Below are positions 28,301-36,354 of a stretch of 64,000 nucleotides of DNA, piece after piece. Every line of letters begins with the position of its first letter. Position 1 is the first letter of the stretch. The notes beneath the pieces are model-generated. The model worked only from the letters and a program-made list of their open reading frames with translations, had not been told where the DNA came from and searched no databases. The translations under genes and the position numbers were made by a program. The DNA comes from CAYNJG01 sp964397295 (GTDB lineage: Bacteria; Planctomycetota; Planctomycetia; Pirellulales; Pirellulaceae), in NCBI GenBank assembly GCA_964397295.1, contig CAYNJG010000003.1:1-64000 (forward strand). Reading direction: 5' to 3'.

Positions 28301-29924
28301 TGTCGATGGTGCACCGATCGAATTGGAAACGGATGAAGTGCTGCCGATCGACATCTCACCAATCCGCGACGGTCAGCTAACGACAGACGACGAATTGTTG
28401 GATAGCGTGACGGTTGAATTGCGTGACGGAATTTCGGGACTTCCGTTGGATGGCAGCATCGCCTTGTCCGGTACCTACCCAAGCGGTCCGATTCGTACCT
28501 TTACAAACGAAGATGGGTACTATGAGTTTGCCAACTTGCCAGCGGGAAGCTACTCCGTATTTGAAGTTCAGCCTGAAGACTATGTCGATGGTATCGACAC
28601 GCCTGGCACAGCGAACGGTATCGCTATCAATCCGATACCGCCAAGCGAAGACGATATTGAACTTGAGACGGTCATCGCATCGTTGGAAACCCCGCATCAA
28701 AATGATGCGATCGTCAGGATTGGGTTGTTCCCCGGTACGCATTCGCAATTGAATAACTTCAGCGAAGTGACAACTCTGACGCTACCGCCGCTAGACGCTA
28801 TTCCTCCGCTCGATCCACCTGAGCCTCGAACGCCTCCACCAGCGATCAGCCCCGAACCAATTTCACTCTATCAATTCTCGCGCGAGCTTCCGCCATTGGT
28901 TGCGCTAGATGATCCGCTACTGTTTGAGAGTAGCGAGTCAACGGTGCAACGTACTTGGCATCTTTCGATCGTGGATGGCGGGCAACCACGGGTCGCTGAA
29001 GAAGTTCCTGCAACGACAAACTTCTTGTTTCCTACTGCGGCGTGGCGTGCGAATCAGTTGTCTGCAGCGAAGTGGGCGGTGCAGACGAAAAACGGCAACG
29101 AAGTCACTCACTATTTTGGAACCGAAGGCGCCATTCCGATCACGGGTGATTTCAACGGAGATGGCACCAGCGAAATCGGCGTCTATGCCGAAGGCCACTG
29201 GTTCATCGACTTGAATGGCGATGGCCGTTGGGACAGTAAGGATCTATGGGCCAAGCTTGGCAACGAAGGAGACTTGCCTGTCACTGGCGACTGGGACGGC
29301 GATGGCAAAGACGACATTGGCATTTTCGGTCGGCGTTGGCAAGGTGACCAAGTTGCGGTAGCTCACGAACACGGTTTGCCTGATATGGACAACGTGCCTG
29401 ACGGCTCACGAAAGAATATGCCGCCTAAGTTAGACGAAGCGACGGCTGGTCAGCGAGTAATGAAACTCACGGCGCGAGGCAGGTTGCGTGCTGACTTGAT
29501 CGATCACGTTTTCATTTACGGAGCCGCAGGTGACATGGCCATCGCAGGTGACTGGAACGGCGACGGGATCGATACTGTTGGCGTTTATCGCGCCGGCGTT
29601 TGGCGGCTGGACATGGACGGCAACGGCAGGTGGACAGAAAAGGATGAGTCGCTTCGATTCGGACGACCTGGCGACTTTCCGCTAGTTGGTGACTTCAATG
29701 GGGATGGCATTGACGACATGGCTATCGTCCGAAATGGAAAGATCTACTTCGACAGCAATGGAAATCGAATCCTCGACGTCAACGACCTTGTGATGGAATT
29801 CGATGAGTCGAAAGGACTTCCGATCGTTGGAATGTGGTCGGACGATGGCGCCGATCAGATTGGCTTCTTTAAACCGATCGACGAAGAGCGAGTCTTGGTG
29901 GCATCTCGGCCCGAAACCAAGTAA
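25341..29924 (+). CDS. Giant secreted repeat protein with SdrD/Cna-B-like and FG-GAP-like domains
   Basis: A 1527-residue protein if read from the GTG at 25341; ATG at 25392 or 25395 (MMRGKRTGRGRLFRF) is equally possible. The N-terminus carries a planctomycete LEPR-like anchor/export segment (SLEHRMMLTA), followed by a beta-rich region (about 75-275), seven beta-sandwich repeats of about 110-123 residues (bases 26181-28770) of SdrD B/carboxypeptidase-regulatory type, a proline-rich stretch (PPLDPPEPRTPPP), and a C-terminal set of FG-GAP/VCBS-like D-x-N-x-DG motifs (bases about 29130-29840, e.g. GDFNGDGTSEIGVY). It is probably an extracellular adhesin or matrix protein with calcium sites. Even-numbered repeats each contain a Cys pair that odd ones lack. 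Confidence 0.88.
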   Translation: MTNGRILVPNLNNNVFVMMRGKRTGRGRLFRFDKCHAKSQGKLQAKHRTHNVRAVASHAAESLEHRMMLTADPIQFGAVYTEQDSGSDNTPDTIEISFVGGAENTQLTQVIIDGDKILSGLGPGLGFGDMIFDTESTGLGIDLPFPESFAQKVGEFDATISVEDGSSLLTIDLNGFDAGEILLLSVDVDEVQGFDPDETDLVLINEELDPIASGAEFQGSQLTAHFTSPHFHDVSGTAEFRNRYDENLDATELTLPRDDEGENRDRTAGAVGEVQQEPLPISISGTVYEDENANLNQEAGDLGLANVELRLYVEQDGQFVFTGHTTLTDENGEYRFDESLDLSPGTYQIQETQPENFFSVGAEVGLVDGVATGSVQDADVLTAINISNGGTRATEYNFAEARPASIQGRVHLSSPDGDCWDDSVVHEPVAGVTIQLLDANDELIAETRTDADGRYEFLNLRPGQYSLIEITPESLISGGSRAGTVDGETEGSADENTIQEISLSSGDEGVEFEFCEHEPAELRGSVYHDRDNDGLREVGEEGIANVILSLLDEVGEIVDSVETDADGRYEFVGVRAGNYRVIEMHPSGWLDGRDRAGTANGRSTGRAINPGDEIEAISLLWGDRGVDYDFGEIMPASIGGTVHLSTPDGDCWDVDESLLEPVAGAVVQLFDATGQVLAETVTDENGDYFFDDLVPGEYSIRQITPDGLVDGGSQAGNIDGETRGQVDALGDIQSIRLNSGEAGTDFDFCEHKPATISGFVYEDANNDGVRDPGEVPIEGVIIQLFDEDGNLIAETTTDANGMYAFEGLEPGNYSLRQIQPEDYIDGIDTAGTVDGERRGEALNPGDEIVSIDLGWGETGEEFNFAELLPASISGFVHSSVTDDCWNDPNAEPLSGVRITLLDEAGDIVAETLTDADGQYSFGDLAPSNYSLVQEQPDTHFDGQHRAEGGGDTSQPNLVTNIDLSSGALATGYDFCELPPSQISGFVFVDGAPIELETDEVLPIDISPIRDGQLTTDDELLDSVTVELRDGISGLPLDGSIALSGTYPSGPIRTFTNEDGYYEFANLPAGSYSVFEVQPEDYVDGIDTPGTANGIAINPIPPSEDDIELETVIASLETPHQNDAIVRIGLFPGTHSQLNNFSEVTTLTLPPLDAIPPLDPPEPRTPPPAISPEPISLYQFSRELPPLVALDDPLLFESSESTVQRTWHLSIVDGGQPRVAEEVPATTNFLFPTAAWRANQLSAAKWAVQTKNGNEVTHYFGTEGAIPITGDFNGDGTSEIGVYAEGHWFIDLNGDGRWDSKDLWAKLGNEGDLPVTGDWDGDGKDDIGIFGRRWQGDQVAVAHEHGLPDMDNVPDGSRKNMPPKLDEATAGQRVMKLTARGRLRADLIDHVFIYGAAGDMAIAGDWNGDGIDTVGVYRAGVWRLDMDGNGRWTEKDESLRFGRPGDFPLVGDFNGDGIDDMAIVRNGKIYFDSNGNRILDVNDLVMEFDESKGLPIVGMWSDDGADQIGFFKPIDEERVLVASRPETK
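26181..28770 (+). repeat. Seven tandem SdrD/Cna-B-like repeats, alternating in two types
   Basis: Repeat starts are near 26181, 26550, 26898, 27246, 27600, 27948 and 28278. Repeats 1, 3 and 5 end NFAEARP, DFGEIMP and NFAELLP. Repeats 2, 4 and 6 end with FCEHEP, FCEHKP and FCELPP and contain DCW near their start. The seventh is longer and divergent. The pattern implies duplication of a two-domain unit of about 700 bases. Confidence 0.85.
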
Positions 29925-29965
29925 AACTGGGTGGTCCGATTTGGCGATGGTTTGGGGAGATCAAG

Positions 29966-30142
29966 ATGGCACTCGACAAGAAATCAAAAAAGCGTCTCGA
30001 GGTTCTACGCAAGAAATACGAAAAGCTCCAGGCTCAACTCGTTGGTGCGAAACAACAAGAGGACGAGCCTGGTGAAGTGGCAGGTATCGAAAAAGAAATC
30101 GAAGACACGCTGGCAGAAATGGCCAAGCTCAAAGCTTCTTAA
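29966..30142 (+). CDS. Small coiled-coil protein (58 residues)
   Basis: A short gene: ATG at 29966, TAA at 30140-30142, SD GGGGAGATCAAG. The product is highly charged and helical (MALDKKSKKRLEVLRKKYEK, then IEKEIEDTLAEMAKLKAS), a likely coiled coil of two short helices separated by a DEPGEV turn. Such small K/E-rich proteins follow other genes in planctomycetes, but I cannot name a function. It is 41 bases downstream of the giant repeat gene on the same strand. Confidence 0.7.
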   Translation: MALDKKSKKRLEVLRKKYEKLQAQLVGAKQQEDEPGEVAGIEKEIEDTLAEMAKLKAS

Positions 30143-30180
30143 GCCCGAGTAGACCGACATCTGTTTGCCCGAGAATCGCG

Positions 30181-30678
30181 TTACGGGCTTTGCTCTACTT
30201 CGATCGCTGGCACCGTGGCAGACACTTCATCTTTCGGCGTCTTGTCGGAGACCTTCATTGTGCTTGCGATCAAGATCAGCGTTACGACGAGCGCCGCGTT
30301 GACTGTCATCCAAAACGGCATCTTCTCACGAAACTTTTCAGCCGAAGCGCTTCGACCGCTCAGCCGTGCCGTGATGAACATAATCGCGAGAGCAAGTACG
30401 AGTTTCAGCACGACAAAGATGGGATATGGCGTGGCGTAGTCGTTGGCGAGGATGTTTTGAAAAGCGTTGTACAAACCAGTTGCCAAGAGTAGTGCCGAGC
30501 AAATCATTACGACCTTGGCCCACTTGCCTCGCACTGCGTTAAACGCGGCTTTGCGTGACTCTTCATCGAGTGTTCCCAAACCGGGAAGCATCGACGACCA
30601 CATGAATAGGATTCCTCCGGCTAGAAAAATGGCTGGCAGAATGTGGAACAGCCTCGTTACGAACGACACGGGATCCAT
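30181..30678 (-). CDS. CopD-like four-helix membrane protein
   Basis: A 165-residue membrane protein with four helices (about 9-29, 53-73, 86-106 and 124-145). The start FVTRLFHILPAIFLAGGILFMW resembles copper-resistance CopD and related heme-like or DUF4149 membrane proteins, and a histidine (H12) lies inside the first helix, compatible with metal or heme binding. The C-terminus is hydrophilic. Assignment to the CopD family is probable but not certain. It lies 99 bases downstream of the CCA-enzyme gene on the same strand. Confidence 0.65.
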   Translation of the reverse strand: MDPVSFVTRLFHILPAIFLAGGILFMWSSMLPGLGTLDEESRKAAFNAVRGKWAKVVMICSALLLATGLYNAFQNILANDYATPYPIFVVLKLVLALAIMFITARLSGRSASAEKFREKMPFWMTVNAALVVTLILIASTMKVSDKTPKDEVSATVPAIEVEQSP

Positions 30679-30777
30679 GGAAGAACTCTTTCAAGAAAAG
30701 GGTGGCAAGCGTGGTAGGACTCGACGGTCCTGGGGACAGAATATACGAGCCTGGTTTGTTGGCAAGTGCCACAGCCA

Positions 30778-32037
30778 CTACTTGCATTCACGTTTTACGA
30801 ATGCGATCGCTTCGGCCCTAGTAGAAACGAAACCGTCCAGCTGAGCGACACGCAATGCGTTAAGGAGTTTTGCGAATTGTGGCCCAGGCTGCATGCCTTC
30901 GGCCATGAGATCGTTTCCGCGCAATAGTACCGGCGGGTCTAGTTCTTCGGCTGGCTGAGACAGCAACTGTTGGCAATGCTCAATCGCCTCCAAGGATGAA
31001 CCGTCAACATCTGCCACCGCTCGCATCAGTGACAACGCGTGTTCGATGTCAGGGTGGATCAGCAACGACTGAAGTTCGGAGTACTTCAATTGTGATGCAA
31101 GTTCAAGTTGGCTTCTGTTCGCAGTGACCCAGAGCAAGGAATTTCGTTGTTCGTTCGAGAGCTTTGTGCGTCGGCAAAGCGCTCCAAGATGCTCGCCACT
31201 CAAGGCAGCACCTTCCAATCCAAGCATGGCAGCCATCGCTGGAACGAATCCCGTGATTGCCGGCGATTTCAGAATACGCAACAACCGCTGCCACCGATCC
31301 GGCTCGGATTCTGCGACGTCCGCGAGTGGAGCGATGACTTGGGAAAGCAATCGAGACTCGCGTAGCAGATACAAGGCACGGCTGCGGTTCGAGTGCTCGA
31401 TCATCCGTTGAAGTTCCGCCGTGATGCGTTCTTGGCTGACTGCCCCGAGGTGAGTGGCTTGACTCTGTACTGCCGCCAGCGTGGTCGACGCGATTTCAAA
31501 GTCGTAGGTCGCAGCAAAGCGAACAGCGCGCAGCATCCGTAAACGATCTTCTTCGATTCGTTCCAACGGAGCCCCAATGGCTCGAATAAGTTTCAGTTCA
31601 AGATCCGATTGCCCTGAAACGAAATCGATCACCTTGTTTTCCAACGGATCGAAAAACATGCCGTTGATGGTGAAGTCGCGGCGCGCAGCATCCTCTTCTG
31701 CCGTGCTGAACGCGACATCGTTCGGATGCCGGCCGTCGGTGTATTGGCCATCAGTTCGAAAAGTGGCGACTTCGACTTGCAGTGGTTTCGGCCCCAAAAC
31801 CGTAATGACCCCAAAGCTAGCGCCGATTGCCAGAGTTCGCCTATGCCCGAAAATCTCCCTGACCTCTTCAGGCAATGCACTGGTGGCGACGTCGAAGTCT
31901 TTTGGTTCTATGCCCAACAAACGATCGCGTACGCATCCACCTGCGAAATAACCCACAAAACCTGCTTTGTGCAGCGTTTCCACCACTTTGGTTGCAAACT
32001 GCTCCTCTGTGGAATGTGAGTTGGAAGACTGGATCAT
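30778..32037 (-). CDS. cca: CCA tRNA nucleotidyltransferase / poly(A) polymerase family
   Basis: A 419-residue class II nucleotidyltransferase. The catalytic head has GGCVRDRLLG (33-42) and KDFDVATSA with the metal-binding aspartates D47 and D49. The neck and body follow (RMLRAVRFAATYDFEI), and the C-terminal part reads LLRGNDLMAEGMQPGPQ, as in the CCA-adding enzymes. It adds or repairs the 3' CCA of tRNAs. No separate HD domain is present. Whether it adds CCA or poly(A) cannot be told from sequence alone. Start ATG 32037, divergent from the DUF1559 gene across a 317-base interval. Confidence 0.92.
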   Translation of the reverse strand: MIQSSNSHSTEEQFATKVVETLHKAGFVGYFAGGCVRDRLLGIEPKDFDVATSALPEEVREIFGHRRTLAIGASFGVITVLGPKPLQVEVATFRTDGQYTDGRHPNDVAFSTAEEDAARRDFTINGMFFDPLENKVIDFVSGQSDLELKLIRAIGAPLERIEEDRLRMLRAVRFAATYDFEIASTTLAAVQSQATHLGAVSQERITAELQRMIEHSNRSRALYLLRESRLLSQVIAPLADVAESEPDRWQRLLRILKSPAITGFVPAMAAMLGLEGAALSGEHLGALCRRTKLSNEQRNSLLWVTANRSQLELASQLKYSELQSLLIHPDIEHALSLMRAVADVDGSSLEAIEHCQQLLSQPAEELDPPVLLRGNDLMAEGMQPGPQFAKLLNALRVAQLDGFVSTRAEAIAFVKRECK

Positions 32038-32354
32038 CTTGGCAGACTAATGAAAGTGCTTTTTTCGCAAAAGTACGGCAAGGTTAACGATAGCAATCAC
32101 AATGTCGAATGTTTCTCAACGAAGTACCGATATAAGAACCATGTCAAGCTTGTGGTGTTCACCGTTAGGGTGGATTTGATACTAAAATGAGCCTCGCGCT
32201 CGCACTGCTTTCAGGGGTGAAGGCTTGACTTTATTCTCGGTGCACATTCCAATATGGCATCGATAGGTTGTGGACGCTCTGTCCACTTTATTTTACGCCT
32301 TAGACGGTACGGTACCGTCTGTATTTTTGCCTCATATCTTTTTCGGAGGTTTCT
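32038..32354. other. Divergent intergenic region between cca and the pilin-like gene
   Basis: No gene is seen. The right half carries two hairpins (annotated separately) and a strong SD for the pilin-like gene. Candidate promoter hexamers are weak (TTGACT at 32226-32231 without a convincing -10), so no promoter is called. Confidence 0.5.
32270..32327 (+). promoter_or_regulatory. Two terminator-like hairpins in the leader of the pilin-like gene
   Basis: Hairpin 1: GTGGAC (32270-32275) and GTCCAC (32281-32286), 5-base loop, then TTTATTTTA. Hairpin 2: AGACGGTAC (32302-32310) and GTACCGTCT (32312-32320), a perfect 9-bp palindrome with a one-base centre, then GTATTTTT. Both resemble terminators, and the second could equally be an operator. 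They lie 28-85 bases before the ATG. Confidence 0.6.
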
Positions 32355-33422
32355 ATGACATCTGTTCGTAGAAAAAAGGGTTTTACCCTTGTTGAGCTTC
32401 TGGTCGTGATCGCGATTATCGCGATGCTCGTCCTACTGCTTCTTCCAGCTGTTCAAGCAGCTCGTGAAGCGGCACGTCGAAACAACTGTTCGAACCAAGT
32501 TCGTCAGTTGATTCTTGCTATTCTCAATAAAGAGAGTGCAACACAGCGCTTCCCACTTGCTCTTTCGGGCAACGCGGGACCTGACTGGGACGGTCCAGCA
32601 CAGTTGATTAACAACAGTGCACCGACTGCTGGTGACGAAGAAGACGGTTACAGCTTCCTTGTTCCAATCTTGGCTTACATGGAAGAAACTGCTCTGTCTG
32701 ATTCGCTAACGGCCGCTTCGCAGCAGTTCAAACTGCCTGTTAACAGCCGTGAGATTGTTGAGCCTGCAGGTTCAACGAACTACATCCTTGAGCGTCCAGT
32801 TGAGTTGGTAATTTGCCCAAGTTACCCTGGCGAGAACATTGACCAAGGTCGTTATCGACCTTTGCGTTCGATGCAAGTCTCGAACTACGTAGCTCTCGTA
32901 TCTGGTTGTGCACGCCGATCGCGTGGCGACTTGGAAGATCTTGGTACCACGACTGGTGGTATGATCGTAACAAAGCGTGCGTCACCTAAAGGTTTGAGGA
33001 TGGGTGATTGTAAAGATGGTACTTCGAAGACCACCGCAGTCTGTGAAAGCCGTTCGGAAGAGCGTGCTGCATGGTACTCAGGTGTTAGTACCTCGACTAC
33101 TGGTTTTCCACCTGATCTTGTATCGTGCCGTGATATCGAGCGAAACGATAACAATGACGGATATCCTGAGCCACCAGCTGACAGCCCAATCGGTCTGAAT
33201 TTTGGTCGTCAAAATAGCGCCCCGAACGACAGCCAAGATGTTCAGTTCTGGGAAAGCCGTGACAAGGACTTCGGTCCTAGCTCCGCTCACGCTGGTGACG
33301 TAGTTATGCACGGTTTTGTTGACGGACACGTCAAGCCATTGAACGCGGGTATCGGCGGTAAGGTTTACTTCCGTCTCATCACGCGTGCCGGTGGCGAGCC
33401 TAACGACGGCGCTTTGAACTAA
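32355..33422 (+). CDS. DUF1559 prepilin-like secreted protein
   Basis: A 355-residue protein of the family abundant in planctomycetes. The N-terminus is a type IV pilin-like signal: basic MTSVRRKKG, then FTLVELLVVIAIIAMLVLLLLP (9-30), cleavable by prepilin peptidase after Gly9. The C-terminal part has the typical SSAHAGDVVMHGFVDGHV segment of DUF1559 proteins. These are pseudopilin-like; the function of the family is not settled, though links to secretion or surface fibres are plausible. Strong SD CGGAGGTTTCT before ATG 32355, long leader with two hairpins, and a strong intrinsic terminator just after the stop: features of a highly expressed single gene. Confidence 0.92.
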   Translation: MTSVRRKKGFTLVELLVVIAIIAMLVLLLLPAVQAAREAARRNNCSNQVRQLILAILNKESATQRFPLALSGNAGPDWDGPAQLINNSAPTAGDEEDGYSFLVPILAYMEETALSDSLTAASQQFKLPVNSREIVEPAGSTNYILERPVELVICPSYPGENIDQGRYRPLRSMQVSNYVALVSGCARRSRGDLEDLGTTTGGMIVTKRASPKGLRMGDCKDGTSKTTAVCESRSEERAAWYSGVSTSTTGFPPDLVSCRDIERNDNNDGYPEPPADSPIGLNFGRQNSAPNDSQDVQFWESRDKDFGPSSAHAGDVVMHGFVDGHVKPLNAGIGGKVYFRLITRAGGEPNDGALN

Positions 33423-33451
33423 CTAAGCTGACCGTTTAGAGATCATTTCGA

Positions 33452-33486
33452 ACGCTGCTACTGTCATTCAGTAGCAGCGTTTTTTA
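33452..33486 (+). terminator. Intrinsic terminator after the DUF1559 gene
   Basis: Perfect 12-bp stem ACGCTGCTACTG (33452-33463) and CAGTAGCAGCGT (33469-33480), loop TCATT, followed by TTTTTATTT. Confidence 0.95.
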
Positions 33487-33516
33487 TTTGATTGCAACTC
33501 CACGCACGATCTGAAT

Positions 33517-33852
33517 ATGACAGACCTACCTATCGAGATTTCCGTTGACGATACTCAGCAGCTAGTTGAATCTGACTCAGCAGTGCTACTTTTGGATTGT
33601 CGCAATCCGGATGAATTCAAGTTCGTGCATCTTCCGAACGCTACACTCATTCCAATGGACGAAATAACAACACGTAGCGAAGAATTGACCAAATCTGAGG
33701 CAGATCGAATCGTAGTTTATTGCCATATGGGAGTCCGTAGTCGAATGGTCACCCAGTGGCTGCGTGAAAACGGATTTCCGGCGGCGCAAAGTATGGCAGG
33801 CGGAATTGACGCTTGGTCGGTGCAGATCGATACCACGTTGCCTCGCTATTAG
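33517..33852 (+). CDS. Single-domain rhodanese (sulfurtransferase)
   Basis: A 111-residue single rhodanese domain. The active-site cysteine is C69 in VVYCHMGVRS. The CxxGxRS loop is six residues long, as in sulfurtransferases rather than Cdc25-like phosphatases. It would transfer sulfane sulfur to a thiol acceptor in the cytoplasm (no signal peptide). It stands alone between the DUF1559 terminator and the CtpA gene, with an ATG at 33517. Length matches GlpE-type proteins. Confidence 0.9.
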   Translation: MTDLPIEISVDDTQQLVESDSAVLLLDCRNPDEFKFVHLPNATLIPMDEITTRSEELTKSEADRIVVYCHMGVRSRMVTQWLRENGFPAAQSMAGGIDAWSVQIDTTLPRY

Positions 33853-33935
33853 GCCCGCTCTTCTTCTAGGTAAACTGCGTTGACGGGCGGTGATTGGTAT
33901 ACTCTGGACGCCGGATAGCCCACGGAGTTAACACC

Positions 33936-35288
33936 ATGTCGCGAAAGATGTCTTGTATCACCCTCCTTTTGTTTGCGCTATGCGTTGGTTCTGTCTCGGC
34001 GCAGCCGCCGGCAACGCTGGAAGTAGAACTGAAGGAAAAAATCAAAGAGTCGTCCGACGACGATTCTGAAATCGCTACCAAGCGCGAACGTGAAGAGTAC
34101 TACGAGTTGTTGCTTGTGCTTGCGGACACGATTGACCAAATCGATCGCAACTACTACGAAAAAGTCAGCCGAAGAGAGCTCGTAGAAGCGGCAATTGATG
34201 GTGCGATGAAAAAGTTGGACGCTTATTCCGACTATATAGCGCCCGATGAATTGGAAGAATTCAAAGTCGAAGTCGAGAACGAATTCGGGGGGCTTGGAAT
34301 TCAGATTTCCAATCAAACGGGGCAGCTCCGAGTGATCAGCCCGCTTGTTGGTACACCCGCCTACAAGGCTGGGATACAAGCCGGCGATCTTATTCTGAAA
34401 ATCGGCGACACACCGACAAAAGGGCTTTCCATCAGCGACGCTGTGAAGCTCATGAAGGGGCGTGCTGGCTCCGATATTTCGTTAACGGTATTCCATCCGT
34501 CTAACAATACTGAAGAGTCACTGACGCTGATGCGAGAAGTCATCAAGGTCGAAACCGTACTTGGTGATCGTCGTGGTGACGACGATAAGTGGAACTTCAT
34601 GTATGACGAAGAGCAGAAAATTGGCTACGTCCGAATCACTACTTTCGGTCGTGATACCGCTCAAGGACTGTCTGAAGTAATGAAGGATCTCAAGGATAGA
34701 GACTTGAAAGGGTTCATTCTCGACTTGCGAAACAATCCTGGCGGATTGCTCAGATCTGCGGTTGAAGTTGCCGATCTTTTTCTCGAGTCAGGCACGATCG
34801 TCACCATGGAAGGTCGAAATGTCGAACGACAGCAATGGGACGCAATAAAAGCTGACACCTTTTCGGGCTTTCCAATGGTCGTCCTCGTCAATCAGTACAG
34901 CGCGAGTGCCAGTGAAATCGTCTCTGCTGCATTACAAGATCACGAGCGAGCGGTCATTATTGGTCAGCAAACGTTTGGCAAGGCGAGCGTGCAGAACGTT
35001 GTGGAATTGGAAGATGGAAAGAGTGCCATAAAAATCACAACGGGCAGTTACACTCGACCGAGCGGCAAACCGATCCATCGATTTCCTGATGCGACGGAAT
35101 GGGGCGTGAAGCCTGATGCCAATTTCGAAGTTCCGCTGTCCAACTATGAGTTTAGTCGGTTGAATAGGATTCGTCGTCAAAGAGACGTTGTTGCAAAGCA
35201 GAAGGAAGAAGAATCAACTGCGCGTTTCGATCCCCAGTTACGCAAAGCGTTGGATCATCTTCAGCAGCAAATCACACAGAATCGGTAA
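33936..35288 (+). CDS. S41-family C-terminal processing peptidase
   Basis: A 450-residue exported serine protease. Signal peptide about 1-22 (cleavage near VSA-QP), a helical N-terminal region, a PDZ domain (about 118-200, AYKAGIQAGDLILKI), then the protease domain: FILDLRNNPGG and the catalytic Ser/Lys dyad, S324 in YSASASE and K349 in TFGKAS. It trims C-termini of periplasmic or exported proteins, perhaps including pilin-like or PEP-CTERM substrates (inference). The start at 33936 is supported by CGGAGTTAACACC; a longer frame begins 42 bases upstream. Confidence 0.93.
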   Translation: MSRKMSCITLLLFALCVGSVSAQPPATLEVELKEKIKESSDDDSEIATKREREEYYELLLVLADTIDQIDRNYYEKVSRRELVEAAIDGAMKKLDAYSDYIAPDELEEFKVEVENEFGGLGIQISNQTGQLRVISPLVGTPAYKAGIQAGDLILKIGDTPTKGLSISDAVKLMKGRAGSDISLTVFHPSNNTEESLTLMREVIKVETVLGDRRGDDDKWNFMYDEEQKIGYVRITTFGRDTAQGLSEVMKDLKDRDLKGFILDLRNNPGGLLRSAVEVADLFLESGTIVTMEGRNVERQQWDAIKADTFSGFPMVVLVNQYSASASEIVSAALQDHERAVIIGQQTFGKASVQNVVELEDGKSAIKITTGSYTRPSGKPIHRFPDATEWGVKPDANFEVPLSNYEFSRLNRIRRQRDVVAKQKEEESTARFDPQLRKALDHLQQQITQNR

Positions 35289-35346
35289 ATAGGGGGACGA
35301 AGAAGTGTTTCTTCGATCAGATCCGCGACGTGAAGTTGTGGTTGGA

Positions 35347-35374
35347 TTGACAATCCCTTGGCATGGCTTAGCAT
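35347..35374 (+). promoter_or_regulatory. Possible promoter of the PspA-like gene
   Basis: TTGACA at 35347-35352 and TAGCAT at 35369-35374 are separated by 16 bases, a fair match to a housekeeping promoter, 86 bases before the likely ATG. Planctomycete promoters are poorly known, so this is tentative. Confidence 0.35.
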
Positions 35375-35459
35375 TTTTAAGTGGTTTTGGACAAGAACCG
35401 TGTGTCGAGCTGCGAATAAGTAATGTATTGCTCGTTTTGTTAATGTTAGCGAGGTTGTG

Positions 35460-36278
35460 ATGTTTCGAGCCGTTGGTCGATATTTTCGAGCCCTTGGATA
35501 CCTATTTACTGGTCGCATAGATGAAGCTCGTCGGGCGGTAAGCACTGACCCAGCGGTCGTTCAAGCTACGTTCGACAATATCATTCAAGAGAAAAAGAAA
35601 CGACTGTCTCAGTATAAGGAAGCGGTCGGCGCGATGATCGCGCAAGAGGAAAAGAAGAAGTCAGCGTTGAAACGCATTACGGGCGAAGTTGAAAAACTGA
35701 CAAAGCTTCGTGATGGTGCGGCAGCCATGGCTCGCAAGTTGGTTGAAAAACACAACGGCGATTCTGAATCGGTTCGCAATGATCCGGAATACATCAAATG
35801 CCAATCGGCATTCAAGGACTTCAACTCTTCTTTGAAGGAAAAAGAAGAGCATGCGGTTGGCCTTGAAGAAGACATTCGCGGGTTCGAATCGAATATCGCG
35901 GGGCATAAAACGCAGTTGCAAGGCCTGCTTCGTGAAATCGAGAAACTCAAGTCAGAGAAACACGAAACGGTTGCCGAGCTTCTTACCGCGAAAGAAGAAA
36001 AAGAAATCGCCGATATGATCTCTGGCATCAGTCAGGATCGAACCAACGAAGAATTGCAAGAGCTTCGTGAGATTCGCGATACGGCAAAAGCCACAGCTCG
36101 AATCTCTCGTGAGGTTGCCGGCATTGATGCGCAGAAGTCTGAACAAGAGTTCATGGAATATGCTGCACAGTCGACATCCGATTCGGAGTTCGATGCTCTG
36201 ATCGGACTCACCAAGGAATCGGAAACGCCGGATGCTGAAGAAGAGTCATCTCAGCGAACGCAAATCCCTGAAGGCTAA
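35460..36278 (+). CDS. PspA/IM30-like coiled-coil protein
   Basis: A 272-residue, mostly helical protein resembling PspA/Vipp1 (IM30), which belong to the ESCRT-III-like family and protect or remodel the inner membrane. An amphipathic N-terminal helix (MFRAVGRYFRALGYLFTGR) precedes a long coiled coil (about 35-170), and the C-terminal acidic tail (SETPDAEEESSQ) is longer than usual. SD GAGGTT supports ATG 35460; a GTG one codon upstream is also in frame. A 7-bp hairpin and a promoter-like pair lie upstream. No psp partner genes are nearby, and the next gene starts after a terminator, so it is likely a stand-alone stress gene. Confidence 0.8.
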   Translation: MFRAVGRYFRALGYLFTGRIDEARRAVSTDPAVVQATFDNIIQEKKKRLSQYKEAVGAMIAQEEKKKSALKRITGEVEKLTKLRDGAAAMARKLVEKHNGDSESVRNDPEYIKCQSAFKDFNSSLKEKEEHAVGLEEDIRGFESNIAGHKTQLQGLLREIEKLKSEKHETVAELLTAKEEKEIADMISGISQDRTNEELQELREIRDTAKATARISREVAGIDAQKSEQEFMEYAAQSTSDSEFDALIGLTKESETPDAEEESSQRTQIPEG

Positions 36279-36309
36279 CAATCGTCATTCGATCTTGAAA
36301 CCAAACGGA

Positions 36310-36339
36310 GGCGTAGGATCTGATTCCTACGCCTTTTTT
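36310..36339 (+). terminator. Intrinsic terminator after the PspA-like gene
   Basis: Perfect 9-bp stem GGCGTAGGA (36310-36318) and TCCTACGCC (36325-36333), 6-base loop, TTTTTT tract (36334-36339). Confidence 0.95.
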
Positions 36340-36354
36340 CATTCTGAAATCGAT

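Noticed and set aside
35358..35376. Sigma-54-like promoter (TGGCAT...GC) ahead of the PspA-like gene
   Set aside because: The GG and GC elements are one base too close for a functional sigma-54 promoter.
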